A DNA stretch of 64,000 nucleotides from Salinimicrobium sp963739625 (GCA_963739625.1 CAVUAU010000002.1:1-64000); one strand, 5' to 3'; shown: positions 18,339-28,396, numbered from the stretch's first letter. Program-made: numbers and translations. The notes: generated from the sequence alone by a model not told the origin.

Positions 18339-18351
18339 GATTGATTGATGA

Positions 18352-18386
18352 GAACCCCGGCTGATTACCGGGGTTCACCTTTTTTA
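18352..18386 (+). terminator. Strong terminator after rpoD
   Basis: A 9-bp GC-rich stem (GAACCCCGG / CCGGGGTTC, 7-nt loop) is followed by T6. Confidence 0.9.
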
Positions 18387-18429
18387 TACCGTTTTTGCAA
18401 CGGGATTTTTCAAACCTTTCATGTTTCCC

Positions 18430-18437
18430 TAATTTTG
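18430..18437 (+). promoter_or_regulatory. -7 promoter box before the BLUF gene
   Basis: TAATTTTG fits TAnnTTTG and lies 20 bp before ATG 18458, supporting that start over the in-frame TTG at 18395. No -33 TTG at the usual distance. Confidence 0.45.
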
Positions 18438-18457
18438 AAATTTTTCAAAAGCAGCTA

Positions 18458-18856
18458 ATGAAACATGCCCTTTGTTACGTAAGCACGGTTGACCCCAACC
18501 TGGCGAAAGGTGAAATAGAAGAAATTCTCCACTTAAGCAGCCTCAACAATAACAATGATAATATTACAGGGCTTCTCCTCTATTCAAATGGAAACTTCTT
18601 TCAGGTTCTGGAAGGGGAAAAAGAATTAATTCTTGAGCTCTTTGAGAAAATAAAGCAGGACAGCAGGCATTATGATCTCATCACCATCTTCAAAAAGACC
18701 ATTCCGGTGCAAAATTTTCACACCTACGAGAATCAATTTCTTAGCCTTGAAGCCACTTACTCTTCAAATGATCTTGATCTTTACGCTTCACAGGTAGAAA
18801 AATTGGATCCCGGCATTCAAACTTCAGTAAAATATATTCTCAATAAATTTTCCTGA
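18458..18856 (+). CDS. Short BLUF-domain blue-light photoreceptor
   Basis: BLUF domains bind FAD and change hydrogen bonding on blue light. The 132-residue product starts with the fold at once (MKHALCYVSTVDP) and has the flavin-contacting residues at canonical spacing: Tyr7, Asn31 and Gln49 (in FFQVLEG), the same Tyr-Asn +24 and Tyr-Gln +42 distances as in AppA and PixD. Nothing but a short helical tail follows the domain, so it must act through a partner protein (PixD-like). The partner is not evident; the convergent 42-residue membrane protein gene is the nearest unknown. A frame open from TTG 18395 would add 21 residues unlike any BLUF N-terminus. Confidence 0.88.
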   Translation: MKHALCYVSTVDPNLAKGEIEEILHLSSLNNNNDNITGLLLYSNGNFFQVLEGEKELILELFEKIKQDSRHYDLITIFKKTIPVQNFHTYENQFLSLEATYSSNDLDLYASQVEKLDPGIQTSVKYILNKFS

Positions 18857-18861
18857 AGCTA

Positions 18862-18990
18862 CTACTGGTTCCACGGGTAGTTTATTATTCCGGTAAAGAA
18901 AAGTACGAGTAGAACAATGAGAATGATCACAGCAACAAAACAGCCCATTTTACCATAATTTTTCTTACCGGTATCTTCTTTTACTTCCAT
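18862..18990 (-). CDS. Small single-pass membrane protein (42 residues)
   Basis: An ATG frame gives a 42-residue protein. A charged N-terminus (MEVKEDTGKKNYGK) is followed by one strong transmembrane helix (about residues 17-35, rich in Val, Ile and Leu) and the tail NYPWNQ. Codon use looks normal and a TATCTTTA box, one base from the -7 consensus, lies upstream at about 19020-19027 on this strand. It ends 6 bases from the BLUF stop, tail to tail. I do not recognise the family; many flavobacteria encode such short membrane proteins near housekeeping genes. Confidence 0.6.
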   Translation of the reverse strand: MEVKEDTGKKNYGKMGCFVAVIILIVLLVLFFTGIINYPWNQ

Positions 18991-19131
18991 TGCAACATTT
19001 TTTTGTTATCGGTTTTCCTAAAGATACCTCTTTATAAACTCTATATTCTTACTGAAACGCTAAAAATACGCGTTTAACCCTGCACTTGCAGAATTCTTGT
19101 TATTTTTACACCTCACTCAAGATCACATTTA

Positions 19132-19794
19132 ATGAGCTCAAAAATTATTGCCCCCTCTGTTCTTGCTGCCGATTTTGGAAACCTGCAGCGGGATCTGGAA
19201 ATGATCAACAACAGTGAAGCCGACTGGTTTCATATAGATATCATGGACGGTGTCTTTGTTCCCAATATTTCCTACGGAATGCCTGTGCTTGCAACTATTG
19301 CCAAACATGCAAAAAAGACATTAGATGTACATTTAATGATCGTTGACCCCGATCGTTACATCAAAACTTTTGCTGATTTGGGTTCAGATATTCTCACCGT
19401 TCATTACGAAGCCTGCACTCACCTGCACCGTACCATACAGGCCATTAAAGCCGAAGGCATGAAAGCCGGGGTGGCGATAAATCCCCACACTAGTGTCGAA
19501 CTACTCACCGATGTGATCAATGACATTGACCTTGTTCTTGTAATGAGCGTAAACCCGGGATTCGGAGGCCAAAGCTTCATTGAAAACACCTATAAGAAAG
19601 TGCGCCGCCTAAAAGAGATCATTAAAGAAAACGGAGCCTCCACTATGATAGAAGTTGACGGAGGAGTGACTGATAAAAATGCCGCTGCTCTTGTAGAAGC
19701 CGGTGCAGATGCACTTGTTGCCGGAAGTTTTGTTTTTAAATCTGATGATCCCAAAAGAACCATTAAAGAATTAAAATCCCTTGCCAATTCCTAA
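19132..19794 (+). CDS. rpe: Ribulose-phosphate 3-epimerase
   Basis: Interconverts ribulose 5-phosphate and xylulose 5-phosphate in the pentose phosphate pathway. The 220-residue TIM barrel has the signature residues: IIAPSVLAADF at the start, the metal ligands in HIDIMDG and DVHLMI, MSVNPGFGGQSF and EVDGGVTDKNA, then the phosphate-binding GADALVAGS. Length is normal. It overlaps the next gene by 14 bp, suggesting cotranscription. Confidence 0.96.
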   Translation: MSSKIIAPSVLAADFGNLQRDLEMINNSEADWFHIDIMDGVFVPNISYGMPVLATIAKHAKKTLDVHLMIVDPDRYIKTFADLGSDILTVHYEACTHLHRTIQAIKAEGMKAGVAINPHTSVELLTDVINDIDLVLVMSVNPGFGGQSFIENTYKKVRRLKEIIKENGASTMIEVDGGVTDKNAAALVEAGADALVAGSFVFKSDDPKRTIKELKSLANS

Positions 19795-20780
19795 TTCCAG
19801 TAACATATACGATGTCTTAATTGTTGGAGGCGGTCCTATTGGTCTTGCCTGTGGACTCGAAGCGAAGAAAAAAGGTCTTTCCTATGTGATCCTCGAAAAA
19901 GGGTGCCTGGTGAATTCGTTATACAACTACCCCACCAATATGACCTTTTTCTCTTCTTCAGAAAAACTCGAAATAAATGATATCCCCTTTATCAGCAACA
20001 AACCGAAGCCGGGTAAACAGGAAGCGCTGGAATACTACCGAAGGATCGCCACTTCAAACCATCTCAATATTCACCTTTTTGAAGAGGTAAAAGAGGTAGA
20101 TTCTTCCGAAGAAGGGGTTCATAAAGTGACTACCGGCAAAAGAAGCTACACTGCCAAAAATGTTATTATTGCTACAGGTTTTTATGACATTCCCAACTAC
20201 ATCAATGTTCCCGGGGAAGACCTGCCGAAAGTAGCACATTATTATGGAGATCCTCATTACTATGCGACTCAAAAAACCATAGTAGTAGGTGCCAGTAATT
20301 CGGCGGTCGATGCAGCTCTGGAGATCTACCGCAAAGGAGGTGATGTGACCATGGTTGTGCGTGGACCCGCAATTGGAGACAGGGTAAAATATTGGGTCAA
20401 GCCAGATATTGACAACAGGATAGACGAAGGCAGCATACGTGCCGTATTCAATGCTGAAATTAAGGAGATAAGGGAAAATGAGGTGGTGATTTCCTCCAAA
20501 GAAGGGGAACAAACTATTGAAAATGATTTTGTGCTGTTACTCACCGGTTACCGACCCAATTTCGAATTTTTGAAGAACATTGGAATCAAACTTTCAGAGG
20601 ACGGCAAAAAAATTCCTTCATACGATCCCGATACAATGGAAACAAATGTTCCGGGAATTTATTTGGCAGGTGTTATTTGTGGCGGCATGGAAACACATAA
20701 ATGGTTTATTGAAAATTCAAGGATCCACGCCAGGTCTCATCACTGAAAAAATTGCCAGGGAACTAAAGGTACAGAATTAG
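19781..20780 (+). pseudogene. ypdA: YpdA-type bacillithiol disulfide reductase, one frameshift near the 3' end
   Basis: A flavoprotein of the thioredoxin-reductase-like group. YpdA (Bdr) reduces bacillithiol disulfide with NADPH; Bacteroidota are among the bacillithiol makers. It has an FAD motif VLIVGGGPIGLACG, the second nucleotide-binding motif VVGASNSAVDAA and a late FAD segment GIYLAGVICGG. No CxxC redox pair is present, as expected for YpdA. The frame runs to a stop after RIHARSHH at 20746. Removing one A at 20732 gives RIHAGLITEKIARELKVQN and the normal end at 20780. The start is TTG 19781 inside the end of rpe. The indel is near the C-terminus, so the protein might even work if the shift is real. 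Confidence 0.82.
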
Positions 20781-20891
20781 ATGCCAGGTAAGACCATCCT
20801 CGGTTTTGAGGCTTACTACAATAGCAGTTCGTTCGCTCCTAAAAACAAATGTGTAGATTTCTCAAAGGATCTTCTCCCGGTAATTTTATAA
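20781..20891 (+). CDS. Possible 36-residue ORF after ypdA
   Basis: An ATG directly abuts the ypdA stop (TAGATG), and the frame gives 36 residues beginning MPGKTILGFEAYYN with no hydrophobic segment. It could be a small coupled gene, a decayed remnant or chance. No family is recognised. Confidence 0.25.
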   Translation: MPGKTILGFEAYYNSSSFAPKNKCVDFSKDLLPVIL

Positions 20892-20900
20892 CTTGACGAA

Positions 20901-21423
20901 ATGGGAACCTATAAAAAGATCTGGACGATTGGGCACTCCACACATTCTTTAGAGGAATTTCTGGAGTGGCTGCATGCGTTTCAAATTGAGGTTCTGATAG
21001 ATATCCGCCGCTATCCCGGCTCGCGAAAATATCCTCAATTCAACAAGGATTCTTTGGCGGAATCATTGCCTAAAAATGACATTTCGTACTACCATTTTGA
21101 AAGCCTTGGCGGCAGGCGTAAGGCAAAACCAGATTCTGTGAACCAGGTATGGCGGCATCCTTCTTTTCGCGGCTATGCCGACTACATGGAGACCCGGAAT
21201 TCACCGGCGTCATTGAGGAGTTAAAAGATATCGCCTTTAAAGAAGAACTGTGATCATGTGCTCTGAAGCCGTTTGGTGGAGTTGCCATCGCTCGATGGTC
21301 TCAGATTTTCTAAAAGCCGAAGGCTGGAAAGTTCTACATATTATGGGGAAAGACAAAGCCACAGAGCATCCTTACACCAAACCGGCAAAAATTGAGAAGG
21401 GAAAGTTAGTTTATAAGGAATAG
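20901..21423 (+). pseudogene. DUF488 family gene with two frameshifts
   Basis: The 5' frame gives the DUF488 start IWTIGHSTHSLEEFLEWL, then LIDIRRYPGSRKYPQF and YYHFESLGGRRK. The 3' frames supply FTGVIEELKDIAF and then VIMCSEAVWWSCHRSMVSDFL and HIMGKDKATEHPY, ending at 21423. Two separate one-base losses, near 21195 and near 21247, explain the three frames; the second region even shows the conserved cysteine of the family. Biochemical role of DUF488 is not established. Both indels lie in otherwise well-kept coding sequence, as in the other broken genes of this half of the window. Confidence 0.75.
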
Positions 21424-21473
21424 TCTCAGCTGTTACTAACCCCCGTAATCCTCCTTGAGATTTTCTAAAAGCA

Positions 21474-21501
21474 AAAAGCCCCGGATCTCTCCGGGGCTTC
21501 C
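21474..21501 (-). terminator. Terminator of the HYR-repeat gene
   Basis: A 10-bp stem (AAGCCCCGGA / TCCGGGGCTT, 4-nt loop) is followed on the minus strand by a T-rich stretch, 20 bases after the stop codon. Confidence 0.85.
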
Positions 21502-21520
21502 TCCAAACTAATAAATCAAA

Positions 21521-24500
21521 CTAATTAACAATGACTTGTTTGCTCATGACCTGCCCATTACTTGCACTTAATTTCACAACATAAGTACCGCTTGGAAGTC
21601 CGCCACGGTCAAAGTTCACTTCTTTAACCTGATTGGCAACAACTTTTCCCTGATAAAGCTGCTGAACTTTTCGCATGTTATAATCAAAGACCTCAAGAAG
21701 TACATCTGCATCGGCATTAAGCTGGATCTGAACAGTAGATATAGATACTACCGGGTTTGGTGCAATTGACATGAATTCCACGATGTTAATTGGCTCCAGA
21801 GTTTGCACAACCACCGCTTGTTGTTCGGTTTTACTTTTGCCACCGCCATTCGGTTTATGGATTACGATGGAACCGCCGCCAATTTCAGTGGCATCATCTG
21901 AACTTTCAGATTTAGTTCTCTGGTTATCGTAGATTGGATTGTTTTGAGAACCATCTGCCCAAACCTTTATTCTGAATTTATCATTATCTCCATTTCCTGT
22001 TAGAGCACCATCTATTGCCACAACCCTGAAATTGTAATCTCCTGTTCCATTCACTGTACCACGTCCTGTGTAAGTGGCCTTTGCACCGGAAATAACTAAT
22101 TCCATATCGGTATGCGAGGTACTTGAAAAATGGAAATCACCGGCCTTAAATTGGAAGTTGGTATTTCCATCAACTTGAGTTGTATTATTCTTCCCGGTTT
22201 TATACTTAGCATTGAACCCAAAGTTAGCTTTACCAGAAACCCCAGAAGCCATTGCATCAGCCGGAGATTCAATCCAGCCACCGCCGGTTACGAAACCACC
22301 GTTGGGATCAAATACCACAACATACTCATATTGTGCAGTTGCAGTTTTTCCGCAAGCATCTACGACAGTAAGTTCTACCACGTACACTCCAGGTGAGGGA
22401 TCAAAATTTCCGGTAATCGTTTTATTTTCCGGATCTATTAGTCCACTATTTTCATAAGCAACAGCACCATTAGTCATTAATTTCCAGCTTGCTGATTCTA
22501 AATTAGTGTCATTAAATACCGCATTTAAAGTTACTCCATCAGGACTATTTACCTGTACAGGATCTTCTGGGCCGGTGATGCTATTAATTACCGGAGCATC
22601 GTTTGTTACAGTAACAGTTTGAGTTACAGGATCTGCAGCAACACCATTGGCATCAGTTACAGTCCAGGTGATAGTAGTAGTTCCTACTGGATAAAGCGCA
22701 TCTAGAGCAAGGTTGTCACTTCTCATACCGGTCGGAGTACCAACGGAACAGTTATCTGTAGCACTCGCACTCACTGTGACCATTGCACCACATTTGCCAG
22801 CATCATTGTTTACACTCTGATTCCCATTATGTGTGATTACAGGTTTCTCATTATCGGTTACAGTTACAGTCATTACATCGATTGATGTTCTTCCCGATCC
22901 ATCTTTCACGGTATAGGTGATTGTGGTTTCTCCAATATTAAAAGCATGAGTTTCCACCTGGCCTGTTCCAGATCCAGTAGTAACACCGGCCATCTCCCAG
23001 GCAAGATCAGCAGAACAGTTGTCGCCGAAGGTAGCATCAGCAATCGCTACTGCAACAGTACAGTCTCCAGTTCCATCATCGGAAGTATTCGCTGTAACTT
23101 CTGCCTGAGCAACAGATACAGTCGGGTCTTCATCATCTGTTACCGTTACTGTCATTGAATCCTGAGTTTCAGCTCCAGATCCATCAGTTACTGTATAAGT
23201 AATGGTAGTAGTTCCAATGTTAAAGGTCTGACTACCTACCTGACCTGTTCCAGATCCAGTAGTAACACCGGTCATCTCCCAGGCAAGATCAGCAGAACAG
23301 TTGTCGCCAAAATTAGCATCAGCAATCGCTACTGCAACAGTACAGTCTCCAGTTCCATCATCGGAAGTATTCGCTGTAACTTCTGCCTGAGCAACAGATA
23401 CAGTCGGGTCTTCATCATCTGTTACCGTTACTGTCATTGAATCCTGAGTTTCAGCTCCAGATCCATCAGTTACTGTATAAGTAATGGTAGTAGTTCCAAT
23501 GTTAAAGGTCTGACTGCCTACCTGACCTGTTCCAGATCCAGTAGTAACACCGGTCATCTCCCAGGCAAGATCAGCAGAACAGTTGTCGCCAAAATTAGCA
23601 TCAGCAATCGCTACTGCAACAGTACAGTCTCCAGTTCCATCATCGGAAGTGTTCGCTGTAACTTCCTCCTGGGAAACTGATACAGTTGGATCCTGAGTGT
23701 CAACTACAGTTACCGTCTGAGTAGAAGTAGCAGTACGACCGGCTCCGTCAGTTACAGTCCAGGTAACGGTGTTCTCTCCTAAATCCAAACTGGCAGGAGA
23801 AGCAACCACACTCGCTACACTACAATTATCATCCGCATCAGGTGCAGTCAATTGAGAACTTGCATAAGTACAAACTCCCTGATCAGCATTTACACTGATC
23901 GCTGATAAAGTTTCAATGGTCGGATCCTGAGTGTCAACTACAGTTACCGTCTGAGTAGAAGTAGCAGTACGACCGGCTCCGTCAGTTACAGTCCAGGTAA
24001 CGGTGTTCTCTCCTAAATCCAAACTGGCAGGAGAAGCAACCACACTCGCTACACTACAATTATCATCCGCATCAGGTGCAGTCAATTGAGAACTTGCATA
24101 AGTACAAACTCCCTGATCAGCATTTACACTGATCGCTGATAAAGTTTCAATGGTCGGATCCTGAGTGTCAACTACAGTGACTGTCTGAGTAGAAGTAGCA
24201 GTACGACCGGCTCCGTCAGTTACAGTCCAGGTAACGGTGTTCTCTCCTAAATCCAAACTGGCAGGAGAAGCAACCACACTCGCTACACTACAATTATCAT
24301 CCGCATCAGGTGCAGTCAATTGAGAACTTGCATAAGTACAAACTCCCTGATCAGCATTTACACTGATCGCTGATAAAGTTTCAATGGTCGGATCCTGAGT
24401 GTCAACTACAGTTACCGTCTGAGTAGAAGTAGCAGTACGACCGGCTCCGTCAGTTACAGTCCAGGTAACGGTGTTCTCTCCTAAATCCAAACTGGCAGGA

Positions 24501-27500
24501 GAAGCAACCACACTCGCTACACTACAATTATCATCCGCATCAGGTGCAGTCAATTGAGAACTTGCATAAGTACAAACTCCCTGATCAGCATTTACACTGG
24601 TCGCTGATAAAGTTTCAATGGTCGGATCCTGAGTGTCAACTACAGTGACTGTCTGAGTAGAAGTAGCAGTACGACCGGCTCCGTCAGTTACAGTCCAGGT
24701 AACGGTGTTCTCTCCTAAATCCAAACTGGCAGGAGAAGCAACCACACTCGCTACACTACAATTATCATCCGCATCAGGTGCAGTCAATTGAGAACTTGCA
24801 TAAGTACAAACTCCCTGATCAGCATTTACACTGATCGCTGATAAAGTTTCAATGGTCGGATCCTGAGTGTCAACTACAGTGACTGTCTGAGTAGAAGTAG
24901 CAGTACGACCGGCTCCGTCAGTTACACTCCAGGTAACGGTGTTCTCTCCTAAATCCAAACTGGCAGGAGAAGCAACCACACTCGCTACACTACAATTATC
25001 ATCCGCATCAGGTGCAGTCAATTGTGAACTTGCATAAGTACAAACTCCCTGATCAGCATTTACACTGGTCGCTGATAAAGTTTCAATGGTCGGATCCTGA
25101 GTGTCAACTACAGTGACTGTCTGAGTAGAAGTAGCAGTACGACCGGCTCCGTCAGTTACAGTCCAGGTAACGGTGTTCTCTCCTAAATTCAAACTGGCAG
25201 GAGAAGCAACCACACTGGCTACACTACAATTATCATCCGCATCAGGTGCAGTCAATTGTGAACTTGCATAAGTACAAACCCCCTGATCGGCATCAACACT
25301 GATCGCAGATAAAGTTTCAATGGTCGGATCCTGAGTATCAACTACAGTTACTGTCTGAGTAGAAGTAGCAGTAAGACCTGCTCCGTCAGTTACTGTCCAG
25401 GTAACGGTGTTCTCTCCTAAATCCAAACTGGCAGGAGAAGCAACCACACTCGCTACACTACAATTATCATCCGCATCAGGTGCAGTCAATTGTGAACTTG
25501 CATAAGTACAAACTCCCTGATCAGCATTTACACTGGTCGCTGATAAAGTTTCAATGGTCGGATCCTGAGTGTCAACTACAGTGACTGTCTGAGTAGAAGT
25601 AGCAGTACGACCGGCTCCGTCAGTTACAGTCCAGGTAACGGTGTTCTCTCCTAAATCCAAACTGGCAGGAGAAGCAACCACACTCGCTACACTACAATTA
25701 TCATCCGCATCAGGTGCAGTCAATTGAGAACTTGCATAAGTACAAACTCCCTGATCAGCATTTACACTGGTCGCTGATAAAGTTTCAATGGTCGGATCCT
25801 GAGTGTCAACTACAGTGACTGTCTGAGTAGAAGTAGCAGTAAGACCGGCTCCATCAGTTACTGTCCAGGTAACGGTGTTCTCTCCTAAATTCAAACTGGC
25901 AGGAGAAGCAACCACACTCGCTACACTACAATTATCATCCGCATCAGGTGCAGTCAATTGTGAACTTGCATAAGTACAAACTCCCTGATCAGCATTTACA
26001 CTGATCGCAGATAAAGTTTCAATGGTCGGATCCTGAGTATCAACTACAGTGACTGTCTGAGTAGAAGTAGCAGTACGACCGGCTCCGTCAGTTACAGTCC
26101 AGGTAACGGTGTTCTCTCCTAAATCCAAACTGGCAGGAGAAGCAACCACACTCGCTACACTACAATTATCATCCGCATCAGGTGCAGTCAATTGAGAACT
26201 TGCATAAGTACAAACTCCCTGATCAGCATTTACACTGATCGCTGATAAAGTTTCAATGGTCGGATCCTGAGTGTCAACTACAGTTACCGTCTGAGTAGAA
26301 GTAGCAGTACGACCGGCTCCGTCAGTTACAGTCCAGGTAACGGTGTTCTCTCCTAAATCCAAACTGGCAGGAGAAGCAACCACACTCGCTACACTACAAT
26401 TATCATCCGCATCAGGTGCAGTCAATTGTGAACTTGCATAAGTACAAACCCCCTGATCGGCATCAACACTGATCGCTGATAAAGTTTCAATGGTCGGATC
26501 CTGAGTATCAACTACAGTTACTGTCTGAGTAGAAGTAGCAGTAAGACCGGCTCCATCAGTTACTGTCCAGGTAACGGTGTTCTCTCCTAAATTCAAACTG
26601 GCAGGAGAAGCAACCACACTGGCTACACTACAATTGTCATCCGCATCAGGTGCAGTCAATTGTGAACTTGCATAAGTACAAACCCCCTGATCGGCATCAA
26701 CACTGATCGCAGATAAAGTTTCAATGGTCGGATCCTGAGTATCAACTACAGTTACTGTCTGAGTAGAAGTAGCAGTAAGACCTGCTCCGTCAGTTACTGT
26801 CCAGGTAACAGTATTGTCTCCCAAATTCAATGTCGCCGGGGTAGCAATTACACTGGCAACACTACAATTGTCATCAGCATCTGGTGCAATCAACTGGGAA
26901 CTGGCATAAGTACAAACTCCCTGATCGGCATCAACACTGATCGCTGATAAAGTTTCGATGGTCGGATCCTGCGCGTCAACTACAGTTACTGTCTGGGTCG
27001 AAGTAGCAGTAAGACCGGCTCCATCAGTTACTGTCCAGGTAACAGTATTGTCTCCCAAATTCAAAATGGCAGGAGAAGCAACCACACTGGCTACACTACA
27101 ATTGTCATCCGCATCAGGTGCAATCAACTGGGAACTGGCATAAGTACAAACTCCCTGATCGGCATCAACACTGATCGCTGATAAAGTTTCAATGGTCGGA
27201 TCCTGAGTATCAACTACAGTTACTGTCTGGGTCGAAGTAGCAGTAAGACCGGCTCCATCAGTTACTGTCCAGGTAACAGTATTGTCTCCCAAATTCAAAA
27301 TGGCAGGAGTAGCAACCACACTGGCTACACTACAATTGTCATCCGCATCAGGTGCAGTCAATTGTGAACTTGCATAAGTACAAACCCCCTGATCGGCATC
27401 AACACTGATCGCAGATAAAGTTTCAATGGTGGGGTTCTGGTTATCTAATACAGTTACTGTATTCGAACAATTCGAACTGCAGCCATCTTTTGTTACTGTT

Positions 27501-28396
27501 AGGTTTAAAGTATAGGATGTATTATTATTCCCGGCCTGGACAGATACATTCTTTCCATTGGTTGCTGATGTAAATGTAGCACCATTAGCATTTTGAAGAC
27601 TCCAGTTATACGAGTCCATTCCTGAAGGAGAAGAAAAATTTTGTATAGAAGAAGGACAAACTGGATCTAAGGTGCCGGTTATTGAACAACTTGGACTTTG
27701 ATTTATAGTTATTAAAGTTTCATTGCCGCCATTTACATTATTTGGACAATTGCTTCCAGATTTTGTCCCCACTGTGTACAATCCGCTTGAAGGAACATCG
27801 GAAAAACTTATGGTAAAATCAATATCAGTTAAATCTGCAGAAGATGTGATCTCGACGGTTGTTGAATTCACGACGTTTACATTCCATCCACTCGGTGCGG
27901 TTCCAGATGAAGCCACAAATCCGTTTGGAAATTCCATCCTAACGCACCTAACATTCTTAGAGGGGGTAGAAGCAGAAAAATCTATACTCGTTCCTGAACC
28001 TGCACATCCCGGTGATTTAGCTGTTATAATGGTAGAATCAGCATCTGTAAAAGATACGGTATCTGTACTTCCCGAACTTAATCCAGTAGCTGTCAATTGA
28101 AAAGCCACTCCAAAGTGACTCCAATCAAAAATAAATTCATCATTGTAGATATTCCCATCGGAGTCAGCCTGAGCGTACAGAACATATTCTCCAATATTTG
28201 GGGATTCTTCAATAATTTTAAGTTCAACAGTTTCTCCAGCTTCCCAGTCAAAACCGGACATTTCGAGAACATCACCCGGATAATAATCCCCTTTATCTGT
28301 GGTAACCGTTTGCCCCACCATCAAGTTTGGCAGGCTAAAGATCATTAGCAACAGCCATAGGCGTGTCGCGGTAAATTTGAGTAAAAATTCACGCAT
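21521..28396 (-). CDS. Giant T9SS-exported HYR-repeat surface protein (2291 residues)
   Basis: A very large secreted or cell-surface protein, probably an adhesin. A signal peptide (residues about 1-29, ending MVGQ) is followed by an Ig-like N-terminal region, sixteen 78-residue HYR-like beta-sandwich repeats (each with GVCTYASSQL and ADDNCSVASV, one potential disulfide per unit), three 94-residue units (GDCTVAVAIADANFGDNCSAD), a more diverged HYR domain (NDAGKCGAMVTV), a PKD-like domain and a roughly 180-residue C-terminal region. The last 75 residues are a type A T9SS sorting domain (SIAPNPV start, GLPSGTYVVKL). No catalytic motif is seen. The gene is alone, with its own terminator. Copy number of the repeats should be treated with caution if assembled from short reads. 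Confidence 0.93.
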   Translation of the reverse strand: MREFLLKFTATRLWLLLMIFSLPNLMVGQTVTTDKGDYYPGDVLEMSGFDWEAGETVELKIIEESPNIGEYVLYAQADSDGNIYNDEFIFDWSHFGVAFQLTATGLSSGSTDTVSFTDADSTIITAKSPGCAGSGTSIDFSASTPSKNVRCVRMEFPNGFVASSGTAPSGWNVNVVNSTTVEITSSADLTDIDFTISFSDVPSSGLYTVGTKSGSNCPNNVNGGNETLITINQSPSCSITGTLDPVCPSSIQNFSSPSGMDSYNWSLQNANGATFTSATNGKNVSVQAGNNNTSYTLNLTVTKDGCSSNCSNTVTVLDNQNPTIETLSAISVDADQGVCTYASSQLTAPDADDNCSVASVVATPAILNLGDNTVTWTVTDGAGLTATSTQTVTVVDTQDPTIETLSAISVDADQGVCTYASSQLIAPDADDNCSVASVVASPAILNLGDNTVTWTVTDGAGLTATSTQTVTVVDAQDPTIETLSAISVDADQGVCTYASSQLIAPDADDNCSVASVIATPATLNLGDNTVTWTVTDGAGLTATSTQTVTVVDTQDPTIETLSAISVDADQGVCTYASSQLTAPDADDNCSVASVVASPASLNLGENTVTWTVTDGAGLTATSTQTVTVVDTQDPTIETLSAISVDADQGVCTYASSQLTAPDADDNCSVASVVASPASLDLGENTVTWTVTDGAGRTATSTQTVTVVDTQDPTIETLSAISVNADQGVCTYASSQLTAPDADDNCSVASVVASPASLDLGENTVTWTVTDGAGRTATSTQTVTVVDTQDPTIETLSAISVNADQGVCTYASSQLTAPDADDNCSVASVVASPASLNLGENTVTWTVTDGAGLTATSTQTVTVVDTQDPTIETLSATSVNADQGVCTYASSQLTAPDADDNCSVASVVASPASLDLGENTVTWTVTDGAGRTATSTQTVTVVDTQDPTIETLSATSVNADQGVCTYASSQLTAPDADDNCSVASVVASPASLDLGENTVTWTVTDGAGLTATSTQTVTVVDTQDPTIETLSAISVDADQGVCTYASSQLTAPDADDNCSVASVVASPASLNLGENTVTWTVTDGAGRTATSTQTVTVVDTQDPTIETLSATSVNADQGVCTYASSQLTAPDADDNCSVASVVASPASLDLGENTVTWSVTDGAGRTATSTQTVTVVDTQDPTIETLSAISVNADQGVCTYASSQLTAPDADDNCSVASVVASPASLDLGENTVTWTVTDGAGRTATSTQTVTVVDTQDPTIETLSATSVNADQGVCTYASSQLTAPDADDNCSVASVVASPASLDLGENTVTWTVTDGAGRTATSTQTVTVVDTQDPTIETLSAISVNADQGVCTYASSQLTAPDADDNCSVASVVASPASLDLGENTVTWTVTDGAGRTATSTQTVTVVDTQDPTIETLSAISVNADQGVCTYASSQLTAPDADDNCSVASVVASPASLDLGENTVTWTVTDGAGRTATSTQTVTVVDTQDPTIETLSAISVNADQGVCTYASSQLTAPDADDNCSVASVVASPASLDLGENTVTWTVTDGAGRTATSTQTVTVVDTQDPTVSVSQEEVTANTSDDGTGDCTVAVAIADANFGDNCSADLAWEMTGVTTGSGTGQVGSQTFNIGTTTITYTVTDGSGAETQDSMTVTVTDDEDPTVSVAQAEVTANTSDDGTGDCTVAVAIADANFGDNCSADLAWEMTGVTTGSGTGQVGSQTFNIGTTTITYTVTDGSGAETQDSMTVTVTDDEDPTVSVAQAEVTANTSDDGTGDCTVAVAIADATFGDNCSADLAWEMAGVTTGSGTGQVETHAFNIGETTITYTVKDGSGRTSIDVMTVTVTDNEKPVITHNGNQSVNNDAGKCGAMVTVSASATDNCSVGTPTGMRSDNLALDALYPVGTTTITWTVTDANGVAADPVTQTVTVTNDAPVINSITGPEDPVQVNSPDGVTLNAVFNDTNLESASWKLMTNGAVAYENSGLIDPENKTITGNFDPSPGVYVVELTVVDACGKTATAQYEYVVVFDPNGGFVTGGGWIESPADAMASGVSGKANFGFNAKYKTGKNNTTQVDGNTNFQFKAGDFHFSSTSHTDMELVISGAKATYTGRGTVNGTGDYNFRVVAIDGALTGNGDNDKFRIKVWADGSQNNPIYDNQRTKSESSDDATEIGGGSIVIHKPNGGGKSKTEQQAVVVQTLEPINIVEFMSIAPNPVVSISTVQIQLNADADVLLEVFDYNMRKVQQLYQGKVVANQVKEVNFDRGGLPSGTYVVKLSASNGQVMSKQVIVN
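22856..23701 (-). repeat. Three tandem 282-bp units inside the HYR gene
   Basis: Three consecutive 94-residue units, each starting DPTVSV(S/A)QEEV or DPTVSVAQAEV. The first two are nearly identical in DNA; the third (C-terminal) is more diverged. They have two cysteines each and differ from the 78-residue type. Confidence 0.9.
23702..27445 (-). repeat. Sixteen tandem 234-bp units inside the HYR gene
   Basis: 3744 bp equals exactly 16 x 234 bp, all in frame. Each unit carries a GGATCC or near variant at the same place. Units at the N-terminal end (1-3, high coordinates) differ most; the C-terminal units are almost identical. Variable residues (Ile/Thr after SA, Asp/Asn before ADQ, Asp/Asn in SL-L, Leu/Arg in GA-G-TAT) recur in different combinations, as expected from unequal crossing-over and gene conversion. 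Confidence 0.93.

Noticed and set aside
20781..20891. Toxin-antitoxin partner of DUF488
   Set aside because: The 36-residue frame has no toxin or antitoxin features and no second gene.
23702..27445. CRISPR array or non-coding satellite
   Set aside because: The 234-bp units are direct, contiguous, without spacers and in one open reading frame coding for HYR domains.
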